The notes beneath the pieces are model-generated. The model had not been told where the DNA came from. It saw only the letters and a list, made by a program, of their open reading frames with translations, and ran no database searches. 64,000 nt of DNA from positions 39,418-103,417 of the forward strand of contig DATGXG010000031.1 in NCBI GenBank assembly GCA_035299085.1, given 5' to 3'. This DNA comes from Bacteroidales bacterium (GTDB lineage: Bacteria > Bacteroidota > Bacteroidia > Bacteroidales > UBA10428). The position numbers and the translations under genes were made by a program. Shown here piece by piece: positions 1 through 8,299 of the stretch. Each line of letters starts with the position of its first letter. The stretch's first letter is position 1.

Positions 1-364
1 GGTTTCCGCCTTCAATCTTCATTTCCATATCCTTATAGGCTTCAAGTGTTTGAGCGCCAAGAAGGTTTTTCATGTCAACGAAGAAAATACCGTTTTCACA
101 ACGGGCTGTCAGGTTGATATTACCGAGGCTTTTGCCTTTGTCGTCAAAACTTTCTGCAGCCACCTTTACTTCATATCCGTTAGCTGTTTTTTTGAAATCG
201 GTGACCTTCTGTTTACTCGATCCGGTTAATTTGCCTTTCTTGTCGTATTGCTTATATTCAAGCTGGCTGTTAAGCGCATCGGGGTAATAGAGCGGACATT
301 CCTGGGCCATCATGCCCGTGATAAAGAGAAATCCCAGCAGGGAAATCCAGATGGTTTTTTTCAT
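1..364 (-). CDS. Secreted protein, DUF3108/TapB-like, truncated by window edge
   Basis: The reading frame opens at an ATG at 362-364 on the minus strand and stays open to base 1, so only about the first 121 residues are seen. The N-terminus (MKKTIWISLLGFLFITGMMAQ) is a clear Sec signal peptide, with likely cleavage after AMAQ-like MMAQ. The mature part begins ECPLYYP and then has alternating short beta-strands of the kind 'LEYKQYDKKGKLTGS', which resembles the DUF3108/TapB-like beta-barrel proteins of Bacteroidota. That family link is from memory of its pattern, and the function is unknown. The gene is divergent from the DUF4139 gene at 509. The 3' end lies outside the window. Confidence 0.6.
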   Translation of the reverse strand, partial: MKKTIWISLLGFLFITGMMAQECPLYYPDALNSQLEYKQYDKKGKLTGSSKQKVTDFKKTANGYEVKVAAESFDDKGKSLGNINLTARCENGIFFVDMKNLLGAQTLEAYKDMEMKIEGGN

Positions 365-508
365 GTTGTTAAAAGAAATTAGGTTTGTCACAAAGCTATG
401 GATTATATTAAATTCCATGAATAAAAACTGGTCGGATTTTTGCATGAATAATTGTATTAATTTCGATTCGGTTAAAGTCATACTCTTGTTTCATAAAATC
501 TTACCACC

Positions 509-2113
509 ATGAAATCACGTTTCACCCTTCTCATTTTCTTCACCTTGTATATGAGCTCTTTTGCCGCAGATCCTGTTGATATCAAATCTATTCTCAGCGG
601 AGTAACCGTATATCTTAACGGTGCCCGTATTTCACGGGTGGCTGATGTGACTGTACCGAAAGGAAACACCGCATTCCGGTTTTCAGATCTGCCTGCCAAC
701 CTCGATGATCAAAGCATCCAGGTAAAAGGCGAGGGAAATTTCGTAATTCTGTCTATTGTGCATGAAACCAATTACCTGAGCCGACAGCGAAAATCATCTA
801 TGCATAAAATGCTTGAAGATTCGCTTAAAATATATGAAGATCAGCTTGCCTGGATCAGCAGCTATAAGGACATCCTGAACAGCGAGGAAAACATGCTGTA
901 TGCCAACCAGGTGATCGGAAGCAAAGACAAAGGATTAGTGCTGAATGACCTGAAACTGGCAGTTGACTATTACCGTACGAGACTTTCCGAGATTAAAAAG
1001 GAAGAAATCAAACTATCACGCCAGGCTATAGAAACGACAGAAAAGAAAGAAAGAATTAAAAATCAGCTTGATGTTCTCAATGTTAAACTTTCTGAACCCA
1101 CTTCAGATGTGCTTGTAAACGTTTCAGCCGATAAACCGGTAACCGGTAACCTTCAGATCAGTTACACTGTTTATGAGGCGGGATGGGTCCCTGCCTATGA
1201 TGTAAGGGCAAAGGATATACAAAATCCGGTTCACCTTTTTTATAACGCCAAAGTATACCAGAATACCGGGGAAGACTGGAACAAGGTATTGCTCAAATTA
1301 TCGACAGCCGACCCCAGGCAGAGCGGTGTAAAACCGGATCTGCAGCCGTGGTTTCTTGATTTTATGCAGCCTGTCATCTATTCTAGGCAATATAACACTG
1401 TTACCTTACATACCAGTATGGACGCAGAGGTAGCAGCAGCCCCTATGGAAGTAAAGAAAAGCGAAGCCACTTTGGCAGCCGGTTATGTTTCTGTAAATGA
1501 AAATCAAACCAATCTCGAATTTGCAATCAAAATCCCATACGATGTCCCGTCAGATAACAAGCAATACACCATCAACATCCAGGATCTGACGCTGCCTGCG
1601 ACCTACGAATATTACTGTGCACCCAAACTCGACAGGGATGCATTCTTACTTGCACGAATTACCGGATGGGAGGATTACAACCTGCTGTCGGGTGAAATGA
1701 ATCTTTTCTTCGAAGACACCTATGTGGGCAAATCACAGCTTGATGTACGGAACACGAAAGATACCCTTGACCTGTCGCTTGGCAGGGATAAAAGCATAGT
1801 GGTAACCCGTGTGAAGATGAAAGATTTTACTTCTGAAAAGGTCATAGGCAGCAATAAAAAAGAAACCCGTGCCTGGGAAATCACCATCAGGAATAATAAA
1901 AAGCAGTCAGTGGATTTGAAGATCGAAGATCAGTTGCCGGTTTCAATGAACAAGGATATTGAAATCAGCGGGCTTGATTATTCCGGTGGTGCCCTCAACA
2001 AAGAAACCGGCCTGATCACCTGGAGACAGAAGATCGAGCCTTCAGTTGAAAAGAAACTCCGTGTTTCATTTGAAGTAAAGTACCCGAAGGATAGGGTTGT
2101 GTATTTGGAATAA
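509..2113 (+). CDS. Mucoidy inhibitor MuiA family protein (DUF4140/DUF4139)
   Basis: A 534-residue exported protein. Residues 1-19 are a signal peptide ending SSFAA. Residues about 28-125 match the DUF4140 N-terminal domain (SGVTVYLNGARISR, then LPANLDDQSIQV). Next comes a predicted coiled coil (about 135-205, rich in Lys/Glu), then the DUF4139 beta-rich domain (from about 215, with YTVYEAGWVPAYDVRA and NTGEDWNKV) to the C-terminus. This order is that of MuiA-family proteins. The family is named for mucoid phenotypes when deleted in some bacteria, but its biochemical role is not established. The ATG at 509 directly precedes the signal peptide. The gene stands alone, divergent from the gene at 1-364 and convergent with the nitroreductase, with repeats between. 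Confidence 0.85.
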   Translation: MKSRFTLLIFFTLYMSSFAADPVDIKSILSGVTVYLNGARISRVADVTVPKGNTAFRFSDLPANLDDQSIQVKGEGNFVILSIVHETNYLSRQRKSSMHKMLEDSLKIYEDQLAWISSYKDILNSEENMLYANQVIGSKDKGLVLNDLKLAVDYYRTRLSEIKKEEIKLSRQAIETTEKKERIKNQLDVLNVKLSEPTSDVLVNVSADKPVTGNLQISYTVYEAGWVPAYDVRAKDIQNPVHLFYNAKVYQNTGEDWNKVLLKLSTADPRQSGVKPDLQPWFLDFMQPVIYSRQYNTVTLHTSMDAEVAAAPMEVKKSEATLAAGYVSVNENQTNLEFAIKIPYDVPSDNKQYTINIQDLTLPATYEYYCAPKLDRDAFLLARITGWEDYNLLSGEMNLFFEDTYVGKSQLDVRNTKDTLDLSLGRDKSIVVTRVKMKDFTSEKVIGSNKKETRAWEITIRNNKKQSVDLKIEDQLPVSMNKDIEISGLDYSGGALNKETGLITWRQKIEPSVEKKLRVSFEVKYPKDRVVYLE

Positions 2114-2130
2114 CCGTACCTACGAAGTAC

Positions 2131-2180
2131 GTCATTGCGAGGAGCTTGCGACGAAGCAATCTGCCAGCACCAGCAGGACA
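2131..2180. repeat. Dispersed palindromic repeat (CATTGCGAGG type)
   Basis: The stretch begins GTCATTGCGAGGAGCTTGCG and continues with ACGAAGCAATCTGC. The ends ATTGC and GCAAT are inverted. From memory, this sequence type recurs in many copies in Bacteroidota and other genomes as a small non-coding interspersed repeat. Only one copy lies in this window, between the stop codons of two convergent genes, a typical location for such elements. Confidence 0.5.
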
Positions 2181-2304
2181 TTAGAAAGAGAGGGGTATTG
2201 GGCGTTCGTGTTCGGTGTTCTTTCAGGGACTATAGGTACTATAAACACGATAGTGATCGGGTATTAAAGAAACACCGGACCAGAAATGTGGGGGGAATCT
2301 GATC

Positions 2305-2324
2305 CCCCGGCCTGAAGGCCGGGG
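2305..2324. repeat. GC-rich perfect hairpin between convergent genes
   Basis: CCCCGGCCTGAAGGCCGGGG is a perfect inverted repeat, with an 8-9 bp stem and a GA/TGAA turn. It abuts the stop codon (2325-2327) of the nitroreductase gene. There is no T-run on either side, so it is not a classical intrinsic terminator. It could still act as a transcript-end stabiliser for either convergent gene, or be a member of a genome repeat family. The preceding GGGGGAATCTGATCCCCC (2291-2308) is a second, imperfect inverted repeat. Confidence 0.6.
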
Positions 2325-2960
2325 CTATTCATTAATCTCCATTGACTCCGCCAGATTGGGTTTTTCCTTTGGCTTGTGTTCTGATTTGGGTTTGCCAAGT
2401 GCCACAAAAGCCAAAGCTTTCTCAGGCGCCTTTATTTTAAGCATTTCTTCAATTTCGGTGCGGGCAAACATGGAACCGCTCATCCAGCATGCGCCATATC
2501 CCATATCCACTGCTGCCAGCAGGATATTCTGAATGCTTGCACCGGCACTCTGAATGTCAGGATAATTCCGGATTACGTTAATTTCGTCGTGTGACATCTC
2601 AACCGCACTTTCAAGCACGGTCTCGTAAGGTCTTGTAACCAGGACAAGCAGCACCGGGGCATCCTTGAAAAAGGTTGAAAACCAGGTGACCTGTTTCTTC
2701 ACATTGGCTGCTGCCAGTGACTTGGTCATGGGCACTTCTTCGATTTTAGCAGCAACCACATCGGCCATCCGGTTCAGCAAATCACGGTTCGTAATCGCGA
2801 TGTATCGCCACGGTTGAAAATTGTTTACACTTGGCGCCAACCCGGCTAAACGGACCATTTCTTTCACATCGGCCATGTTAACCGGTTCATCTTTGTAAAT
2901 TCTGATGCTGGTGCGTGCTTCAATTGCTGCCTTAAGCTCCATAGATGCTGATATTTTCAT
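2325..2960 (-). CDS. Nitroreductase family protein (FMN-dependent oxidoreductase)
   Basis: 211 residues. It has the nitroreductase-fold hallmarks: EARTSIRIYKDEPV near the N-terminus (Arg-Ser/Thr-Ile-Arg, FMN phosphate contact), LAPSVNNFQPWRYIAI (SxxNxQPW-type FMN loop), the helix with ASIQNILLAAVDMGYGACWM, and a C-terminal VALGKPKSEHKPKEK that matches the final FMN-binding strand. Such enzymes reduce nitro or quinone compounds with NAD(P)H, but the physiological substrate cannot be told. The ATG at 2960 is the longest start. An internal ATG at 2942 (MELKAAIEAR) fits the usual family N-terminus better. Single gene, convergent with the MuiA-family gene. Confidence 0.85.
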   Translation of the reverse strand: MKISASMELKAAIEARTSIRIYKDEPVNMADVKEMVRLAGLAPSVNNFQPWRYIAITNRDLLNRMADVVAAKIEEVPMTKSLAAANVKKQVTWFSTFFKDAPVLLVLVTRPYETVLESAVEMSHDEINVIRNYPDIQSAGASIQNILLAAVDMGYGACWMSGSMFARTEIEEMLKIKAPEKALAFVALGKPKSEHKPKEKPNLAESMEINE

Positions 2961-3077
2961 CTAATGTAGAATATTTTTAGGTAAAAATGAAACCCGCCGA
3001 TACAATTTATGGTAGACTGTTAGGCATAACTGCATTGTAAGATATTTGAGAATCAGACGAATTTTTGTGTCTAACGT

Positions 3078-3917
3078 ATGATGGTTTCGGATCAGGATTA
3101 TCAGCTCTTTCTCTTTGCTTTAAAGACTTCTTCGAAGTATGACTTCAGTCAGTACTCCGAGAAATCACTTAAGAGGAGAATTCTGAAAGTACTTACCGAC
3201 CATTCCATGAACATTACCATGCTGGTTTCAAAAATTAAATCGGATCCTGTCTTCGTTGAAGAGGTTGTTAAGGAAGTTACCGTTAACACAACCGAACTTT
3301 TCAGGGACCCACAGGTGTGGCAGGCTATCCGGTTCAATATACTTCCCCGGTTTAAAAACAATTCGGTCATCAATATCTGGCATGCAGGCTGCTCCACCGG
3401 ACAGGAAGTATATTCCATGCTTATCCTTCTGAATGAAATGGATATGCTGGATAAAGCCAGGGTATATGCCACCGACATCAATACCGATGTTATGGACATA
3501 GCCAGGGGCGGCGAATACAAATACCGCTTCAACCTGTCGTACCTGGATAACTTTGACAAGGTGATCAAGGAAAACCCTTATAACTACGAAGAATATAACG
3601 ATGTGCCCTATAGCAAGTACCTTGATCTTGACAAATCAAACGACACTATACGGCTTCTTCCTTTTTTAAGGGAAAAGCCTGTATTTAAAAAGCATGACCT
3701 TGTAACCGAAAATAACACGCTGTATGTGAAGTTTGATCTCATCCTTTGCCGGAATGTGATCATCTATTTCAACTATAACCTGCAATGCCGGGTTTTTGAT
3801 CTTTTTCATCAAAGCCTTTATGATTCAGGATGCCTGATCATGGGAATGCATGAAACCATACTGGGTAACCCGGCATCGAAATTTCAGAAAAAAGGCCATG
3901 CGTATTTTAAAAATTGA
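3078..3917 (+). CDS. cheR: CheR-type protein-glutamate O-methyltransferase (intact)
   Basis: 279 residues with no extra domain. Residues about 8-75 form the alpha-helical CheR N-terminal domain. TTELFRDPQVW (about 73-83) is the conserved TxxFRD segment. The SAM-binding loop is H102-AGCSTGQE-110, followed by the ribose-binding acidic residue in ATDIN (Asp133). CRNVIIYFNY (about 225) is the family's NPPY-like C-terminal motif, so the enzyme should be active. CheR methylates glutamates in the signalling helices of chemoreceptors. Here the only local candidates are the membrane coiled-coil sensors at 3984 and 8300, since no classical MCP signalling domain is present. It heads the 13 kb same-strand signalling run, 66 bp before the next gene. 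Confidence 0.88.
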   Translation: MMVSDQDYQLFLFALKTSSKYDFSQYSEKSLKRRILKVLTDHSMNITMLVSKIKSDPVFVEEVVKEVTVNTTELFRDPQVWQAIRFNILPRFKNNSVINIWHAGCSTGQEVYSMLILLNEMDMLDKARVYATDINTDVMDIARGGEYKYRFNLSYLDNFDKVIKENPYNYEEYNDVPYSKYLDLDKSNDTIRLLPFLREKPVFKKHDLVTENNTLYVKFDLILCRNVIIYFNYNLQCRVFDLFHQSLYDSGCLIMGMHETILGNPASKFQKKGHAYFKN

Positions 3918-3983
3918 ACGACAGGGGTAAATTATTTTTATTAACTTGAATACCAAAAGTTTATTTTTTCAAAAACTGAAAAA

Positions 3984-6143
3984 ATGAGTAAAAAAGATTC
4001 GGATTCATCACTAAAAAACAAAGTTTTTCTGAGCTTTTGGTTTGTTTTGTTTGCAGCCCTTATATTGCTTGTGAACTGGTTGTTCCGTATGCCCGTAAAT
4101 AAAGCAAATGATCAGATTAACCGGTTGGAGGAAATTGACAAACAGGTTACCCGCCTCACAGCCTTGCATGCCCGGTATATTTTAAGTACCGACCGTGAGG
4201 ACAACCTCTTCACCATTGATGAAAGTGGAACGGAAAAAGAAGTCAGGCAGGTCATTAATTCAATAAATACAAATATCCGGACTTTAAGCCATAGCAAGCA
4301 CATTGTAAGAAAAGCCTCAGGGCAGCTGAATGAATTTTCATCCGCGGTTAAAACCTATGAAGCCGACCTTGCCAATATGATGCTGATTGTAAAGGAACGG
4401 GGAAATAAAGGAACGGGGCTCGTTAATAAGTGGTTACAGTTGAGTTCGGCTTTCAATACTTCAGCCGATCAGAAAATTCAGACAAAAACCGAACGTATCA
4501 AAGTGCTTGAAAGCGATTACCTGCTCGACCGCAACATCAAATCCCTCGAAGATATTCTACTTGCTGCCCAGGAAATAAAAACAACAGAAGGAGACAAGGT
4601 TCAGGCCATTTCAGGCGATCTGGACACTTACATTAACTACACAGGCAACCTGATATCCATTGAAAAAAGAATGGGACATAATGCAGGAACAGGCATTATT
4701 CCTGATCTTGAAAGGTCACTCAACAGGCTCCCTTCTGCTTTCACCGGTTTGCAATCGGTTGCTGCAACTCACGTTCAAAAAGTCAGGCTGATCTGGACCA
4801 TCTCAAGGTATGTGATGACCCTCCTGATTGTTTCGCTGTTCATCTACCTGTTCCTCAATGTATTTTCTCTTGTAGACCCGTTGAAAAAAATTGCGTTCTT
4901 TACTCAGAAAATATCTGCAGGAGAATTTCCCGACCAGGATTTTGCAGTGGGAAACCTTGCTGATATGCTGATTATAAAGGAAGGTCTTAAAAAGCATGTC
5001 AGCCACCTGGCGGATAAATTCAATTTCACCCGTGCGCTCAACGAAGACAGGCTAGATGAAGAACTTAAACTGGCAGGTGAAAATGACCTGCTGGGCCGCG
5101 AACTTACCGGTCTTCAGCAAAAGATAGCTGAAACAAAACGAAAACAGGAAAAGAATGAGCAGGATAACCTTGTCAGACGGTATATGAATGAAGGTCTGGC
5201 AAAGTTTGCCGATTTGCTGCGCTCTAAAAACAATGATATCAACTCACTTGGCGATGCGTTTATCCGTGAAATCGTAAAATACCTCAATGCCCTGCAGGGC
5301 GGATTTTTTATCTATGACGATTCGGAACGCGGAAACCCGGTGCTGACAATGATCTCAGCATTTGCCTATAACCGTAAGAAATACCTGCAGCAAACAGTAA
5401 AGCTCGGTGAAGGACTTATCGGCACCTGTGCGAAGGAAAAACAATACATGAACTTTACCGAGATCCCTGCAGGATATATTACAATTACTTCAGGACTGGG
5501 TGACACACCGCCGAATAATCTTCTGCTTGTACCGGTTTTGCATGAAAATGAAATCCTGGGAGTGATCGAAATTGCTTCATTGAACCTGTTCAAACAATAT
5601 GAAATCGACTTTGCAAAAGAAGTCGCCCTTTCTCTTGGTTCTACGCTTGTAAATACGCGAAATAACCAGCGTACTTCGGAACTTCTGACCCGCTCTCAGC
5701 AACAGGCTCTTGAAATGGCAGAGCAGGAAGAAGAAATGCGTCAGAACATGGAAGAGCTTAAAGCCACCCAGGAAGAGTCGGCCCGGCGCGAGGAAGAATT
5801 AAGGGGCATTGCAGAAGCCATCGGCAATTCACTGATGGTGGCAGAATACGGGCTTGATGGTAAAATAAGCAGTGCAAACCAGAAGTTATGTCTTTTCCTT
5901 GGGAAAGAACCGGATCAGATCATCGGGCGCACTCACCAGGATATTTTCGGAGGAACTGTTTCAACTGAAAACGGTTTCTGGAAAGAATTGCAGAAAAACG
6001 GCCTGTACAAAATTACCGAAACCATCCATATTGGTAAAAATTCATTTGGTATCCTCGAGCATTTTGTGCCTGTAACGAATCGCAATAATGTAACTGTAAA
6101 ATATATAAATTTCATTTCCGATGACCGAATTGGGAATAGTTGA
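3984..6143 (+). CDS. Membrane sensor: 4-helix periplasmic domain, HAMP, GAF, coiled coil, PAS
   Basis: 719 residues. TM1 is about 14-32 (FWFVLFAALILLVNWLF). A largely helical extracytoplasmic region of about 230 residues follows. TM2 is about 273-295 (YVMTLLIVSLFIYLFL), then a HAMP-like segment (about 296-345) and coiled coil (about 350-405). A GAF domain (about 410-570) carries AYNRKKYLQQ, GEGLIGTCA and EIPAGYITITSGLG. A Glu/Gln-rich coiled coil (MRQNMEELKATQEE, about 590) and a C-terminal PAS domain (about 610-715) complete it. There is no kinase, cyclase or MCP hairpin, so output must pass through partners. The layout resembles a chemoreceptor in which the MCP domain is replaced by GAF/PAS. 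Its 3' end overlaps the next gene by 23 bp, implying translational coupling. The ligand is unknown. Confidence 0.8.
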   Translation: MSKKDSDSSLKNKVFLSFWFVLFAALILLVNWLFRMPVNKANDQINRLEEIDKQVTRLTALHARYILSTDREDNLFTIDESGTEKEVRQVINSINTNIRTLSHSKHIVRKASGQLNEFSSAVKTYEADLANMMLIVKERGNKGTGLVNKWLQLSSAFNTSADQKIQTKTERIKVLESDYLLDRNIKSLEDILLAAQEIKTTEGDKVQAISGDLDTYINYTGNLISIEKRMGHNAGTGIIPDLERSLNRLPSAFTGLQSVAATHVQKVRLIWTISRYVMTLLIVSLFIYLFLNVFSLVDPLKKIAFFTQKISAGEFPDQDFAVGNLADMLIIKEGLKKHVSHLADKFNFTRALNEDRLDEELKLAGENDLLGRELTGLQQKIAETKRKQEKNEQDNLVRRYMNEGLAKFADLLRSKNNDINSLGDAFIREIVKYLNALQGGFFIYDDSERGNPVLTMISAFAYNRKKYLQQTVKLGEGLIGTCAKEKQYMNFTEIPAGYITITSGLGDTPPNNLLLVPVLHENEILGVIEIASLNLFKQYEIDFAKEVALSLGSTLVNTRNNQRTSELLTRSQQQALEMAEQEEEMRQNMEELKATQEESARREEELRGIAEAIGNSLMVAEYGLDGKISSANQKLCLFLGKEPDQIIGRTHQDIFGGTVSTENGFWKELQKNGLYKITETIHIGKNSFGILEHFVPVTNRNNVTVKYINFISDDRIGNS

Positions 6144-6945
6144 TATACGTGAAATCAATAAGGTCATAAAATCGTTGTACGATTATGATTTTTCGAACCA
6201 TGCATTGACTTCTTACAAGCAGCGGCTGGAGAGGATAATGAAGCTATTCCTTATTGGTTCGATTGAAGGATTTATCAGGAAAATACAGGACGACAAGAGC
6301 TTTTTCGATATTTTTCTCCATGAATTGTCTGTCCCTTCCACTGAAATTTTCAGGGATCCGTCGTTGTGGAGATGGCTTAGGGAAGACTTTTTCCCCAATC
6401 ATATTGATAAAACACCTGGTAAGCTTAAAATATGGATTCCCGTTTGCGTGTCAGGCGCCGAGCTGTTTTCATTGGCTGTATTGTTATCCGAATCGGGTTA
6501 TAACGACAAGGTGCAGATCATTGCCACCTCATTCAGTGAAAAAAGCCTTTCCATTATTAAGGACGGTCATTATGATCTCAAAAAAGTGGAAGTATCACAG
6601 GAAAATTACAAACGCTTCAACGGATCAAAGGACCTGTCGGCCTATTACAGGATCGAGAGAGATTATATCATCAGGAATTCCGCACTCATTTCAAATATCG
6701 AATTCAGAAAAGTAAATCTGAATTTTGATAATGCCCCTTCGAATGTAAAGCTTGTGCTTTTCAGGAATAACCTGATATACTGCAACCCAAACCGGCAGGA
6801 TTTCGTCCTCCAGGTTTTGTACAGGGCAATGTCTGTATCGGGCCACCTTGTGCTGGGCATAAGAGAAAAAATTACAGGAATGAGCGCCACAAGAGATTTT
6901 GAGATGGTGAATGAATCGGAAAGTGTGTACAGGAAAAAATTATGA
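6121..6945 (+). CDS. CheR-like protein with degenerate SAM-binding site
   Basis: 274 residues, collinear over its full length with CheR: helical N-domain, STEIFRDPSLW (about 77-87), Rossmann core, and FRNNLIYCNPNR near 218. The SAM-binding loop that reads GCSTGQE in the upstream CheR is VCVSGAE here (108-114), losing the first glycine and the Thr. The ribose-binding Asp of ATD is Ser137 (ATSFS). CRNVIIYF has become FRNNLIYC. The reading frame is intact and of full family length, so it is a maintained but probably non-catalytic paralogue, possibly a scaffold or a competitor of CheR for the receptor. It starts inside the sensor gene (23 bp overlap) and ends in a 4-bp ATGA overlap with cheB. Confidence 0.8.
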   Translation: MTELGIVDIREINKVIKSLYDYDFSNHALTSYKQRLERIMKLFLIGSIEGFIRKIQDDKSFFDIFLHELSVPSTEIFRDPSLWRWLREDFFPNHIDKTPGKLKIWIPVCVSGAELFSLAVLLSESGYNDKVQIIATSFSEKSLSIIKDGHYDLKKVEVSQENYKRFNGSKDLSAYYRIERDYIIRNSALISNIEFRKVNLNFDNAPSNVKLVLFRNNLIYCNPNRQDFVLQVLYRAMSVSGHLVLGIREKITGMSATRDFEMVNESESVYRKKL

Positions 6946-7505
6946 CAAACTACAAGGCAGTTATAATAGGCGGTTCAGCAGGCAGCTTCCAGGTGATAAC
7001 CCGGATCCTGAATTCAATACCCAAGGATTTTCCATTGCCTGTACTGCTTTGCCTTCACCGGTTGAAACATGTACGTTCAGGTTTTGTTGAAGCCCTTTCT
7101 CTCAAATCGAATATTCCTGTTGAAGAACCTTACGACAAGGAAACCATGAAGCCGGGAAAAGCTTACCTGGCACCGGCCAACTATCATATGTATGTTGAAC
7201 TCGCCAACCGGATTGCCCTGTCAACCGAAGAGACTGTGAATCACAGCCGCCCTTCAATCGACCTTTCGTTTATGACAGCAGCAAATGCCTATCGTGAAAA
7301 ACTCATTGGCATCATTCTTTCAGGAGCCAATAAAGACGGTGCTGCCGGACTTAAAAGAGTTCATGATAACGGAGGCGTTGCCATTGTTCAGGATCCTGAG
7401 GAATGTGAAGTTAAAACAATGACACAATCAGCCCTGCAACTTACGAAAGTGGATTTCGTATATACCACAGATCAAATCATTAGTTATCTAAAAAAGCTAA
7501 GATAA
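6942..7505 (+). CDS. cheB: CheB-type methylesterase domain without receiver
   Basis: 187 residues consisting only of the CheB catalytic domain. The expected triad is present: Ser12 in IIGGSAGS, His39 in LCLHRLKH, and Asp132 in LSGANKDGAAGL. RPSIDLSF (103-110) is also conserved. The enzyme removes methyl esters from (or deamidates) receptor glutamates/glutamines. Ordinary CheB carries an N-terminal receiver phosphorylated by CheA. That domain is absent, and no CheA is encoded nearby, so activity must be constitutive or controlled by partner contacts. The start ATG overlaps the stop of the degenerate CheR gene (ATGA). The next gene begins 5 bp after the stop. Confidence 0.9.
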   Translation: MTNYKAVIIGGSAGSFQVITRILNSIPKDFPLPVLLCLHRLKHVRSGFVEALSLKSNIPVEEPYDKETMKPGKAYLAPANYHMYVELANRIALSTEETVNHSRPSIDLSFMTAANAYREKLIGIILSGANKDGAAGLKRVHDNGGVAIVQDPEECEVKTMTQSALQLTKVDFVYTTDQIISYLKKLR

Positions 7506-7509
7506 GCCA

Positions 7510-8295
7510 ATGACAAACCTTAGCAAATACAGGTCTCTGAGCATTGCAACAGCAGTTGTGCTGGGTGTAACGTGGCTGCTTTCAATGGCTGCCCTCTGGA
7601 ATTCGCTCCTTACAACTGAAGCGAAGCATGAAGGTTGGGTTGTTGTGTTTATGATTTTCGTGCTTTTTGCAGGTGCCTTCCTTTTCTTCATGGCCTTTAA
7701 AAGTGCCGATGCGGCAGCCTATGAAAACGCCGTAAAACAGGCTCATGAACAGGGCCGGACTGAAGTGCTGCAGGAAATCGAACGAAAAAGGAAAGAAGAA
7801 GATGAAAAGCACGTGCAGGAAACGGATCTGAGACTTAAAGTAGATGCCGTACTGTCCGGTGTTAACGGAACGAGAAATGAAAACTCTCTTTGCAATAAAT
7901 TACTCAGTTCGCTTTCAAGGGAAATGGGATTTGTGCAGGGTGTTGTGTATATCAGGGACAAAAAGGAAAAAGTATTCAAGCCGGCAGGAAACTACGCGCT
8001 TACCGAAAGACAACCCGAACCTTTCGCTGAAGGCGAGACCTTGCCCGGTCAGGCAGCACAGAATAAAAGCATAACGGTACTTTACGATATCCCGGAAAAC
8101 TATTTTACTGTCGCTTCCGGACTGGGAAACTCACAACCGGGATTTCTTATCCTGGCGCCCATTGTAAATGAAAATGAAAGCATAGGCGTGCTTGAACTGG
8201 CGGCTTTCACCAAACCGGATGCTACTACCACAACCATTCTGGAAAATATTTTAACTGAAGTGGGCCCTAAACTGAACAAATTCATTACCGCCTGA
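7510..8295 (+). CDS. Membrane-anchored GAF-domain protein
   Basis: 261 residues. There are two transmembrane helices near the N-terminus (about 12-32 and 45-63), a charged coiled coil (about 75-105, EQGRTEVLQEIERKRKEE), and one GAF domain (about 112-258). The GAF is clearly related to those of the genes at 3984 and 8300: it keeps DIPENYFTVASGLGNSQPG and LAPIVNENESIGVLELAAF. It lacks the NRKK motif that both relatives have after the first strand. No output domain is present. It is probably an accessory sensor or adaptor that pairs with the other GAF proteins through the coiled coil. Spacing is 4-5 bp on both sides, so it is co-transcribed. Confidence 0.75.
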   Translation: MTNLSKYRSLSIATAVVLGVTWLLSMAALWNSLLTTEAKHEGWVVVFMIFVLFAGAFLFFMAFKSADAAAYENAVKQAHEQGRTEVLQEIERKRKEEDEKHVQETDLRLKVDAVLSGVNGTRNENSLCNKLLSSLSREMGFVQGVVYIRDKKEKVFKPAGNYALTERQPEPFAEGETLPGQAAQNKSITVLYDIPENYFTVASGLGNSQPGFLILAPIVNENESIGVLELAAFTKPDATTTTILENILTEVGPKLNKFITA

Positions 8296-8299
8296 CAGC

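Noticed and set aside
2305..2324. Classical intrinsic terminator
   Set aside because: The hairpin is perfect but no T-run follows on either strand.
3984..6143. Histidine kinase or classical MCP
   Set aside because: No HATPase, DHp, or MCP hairpin motif is present; the protein ends in a PAS domain.
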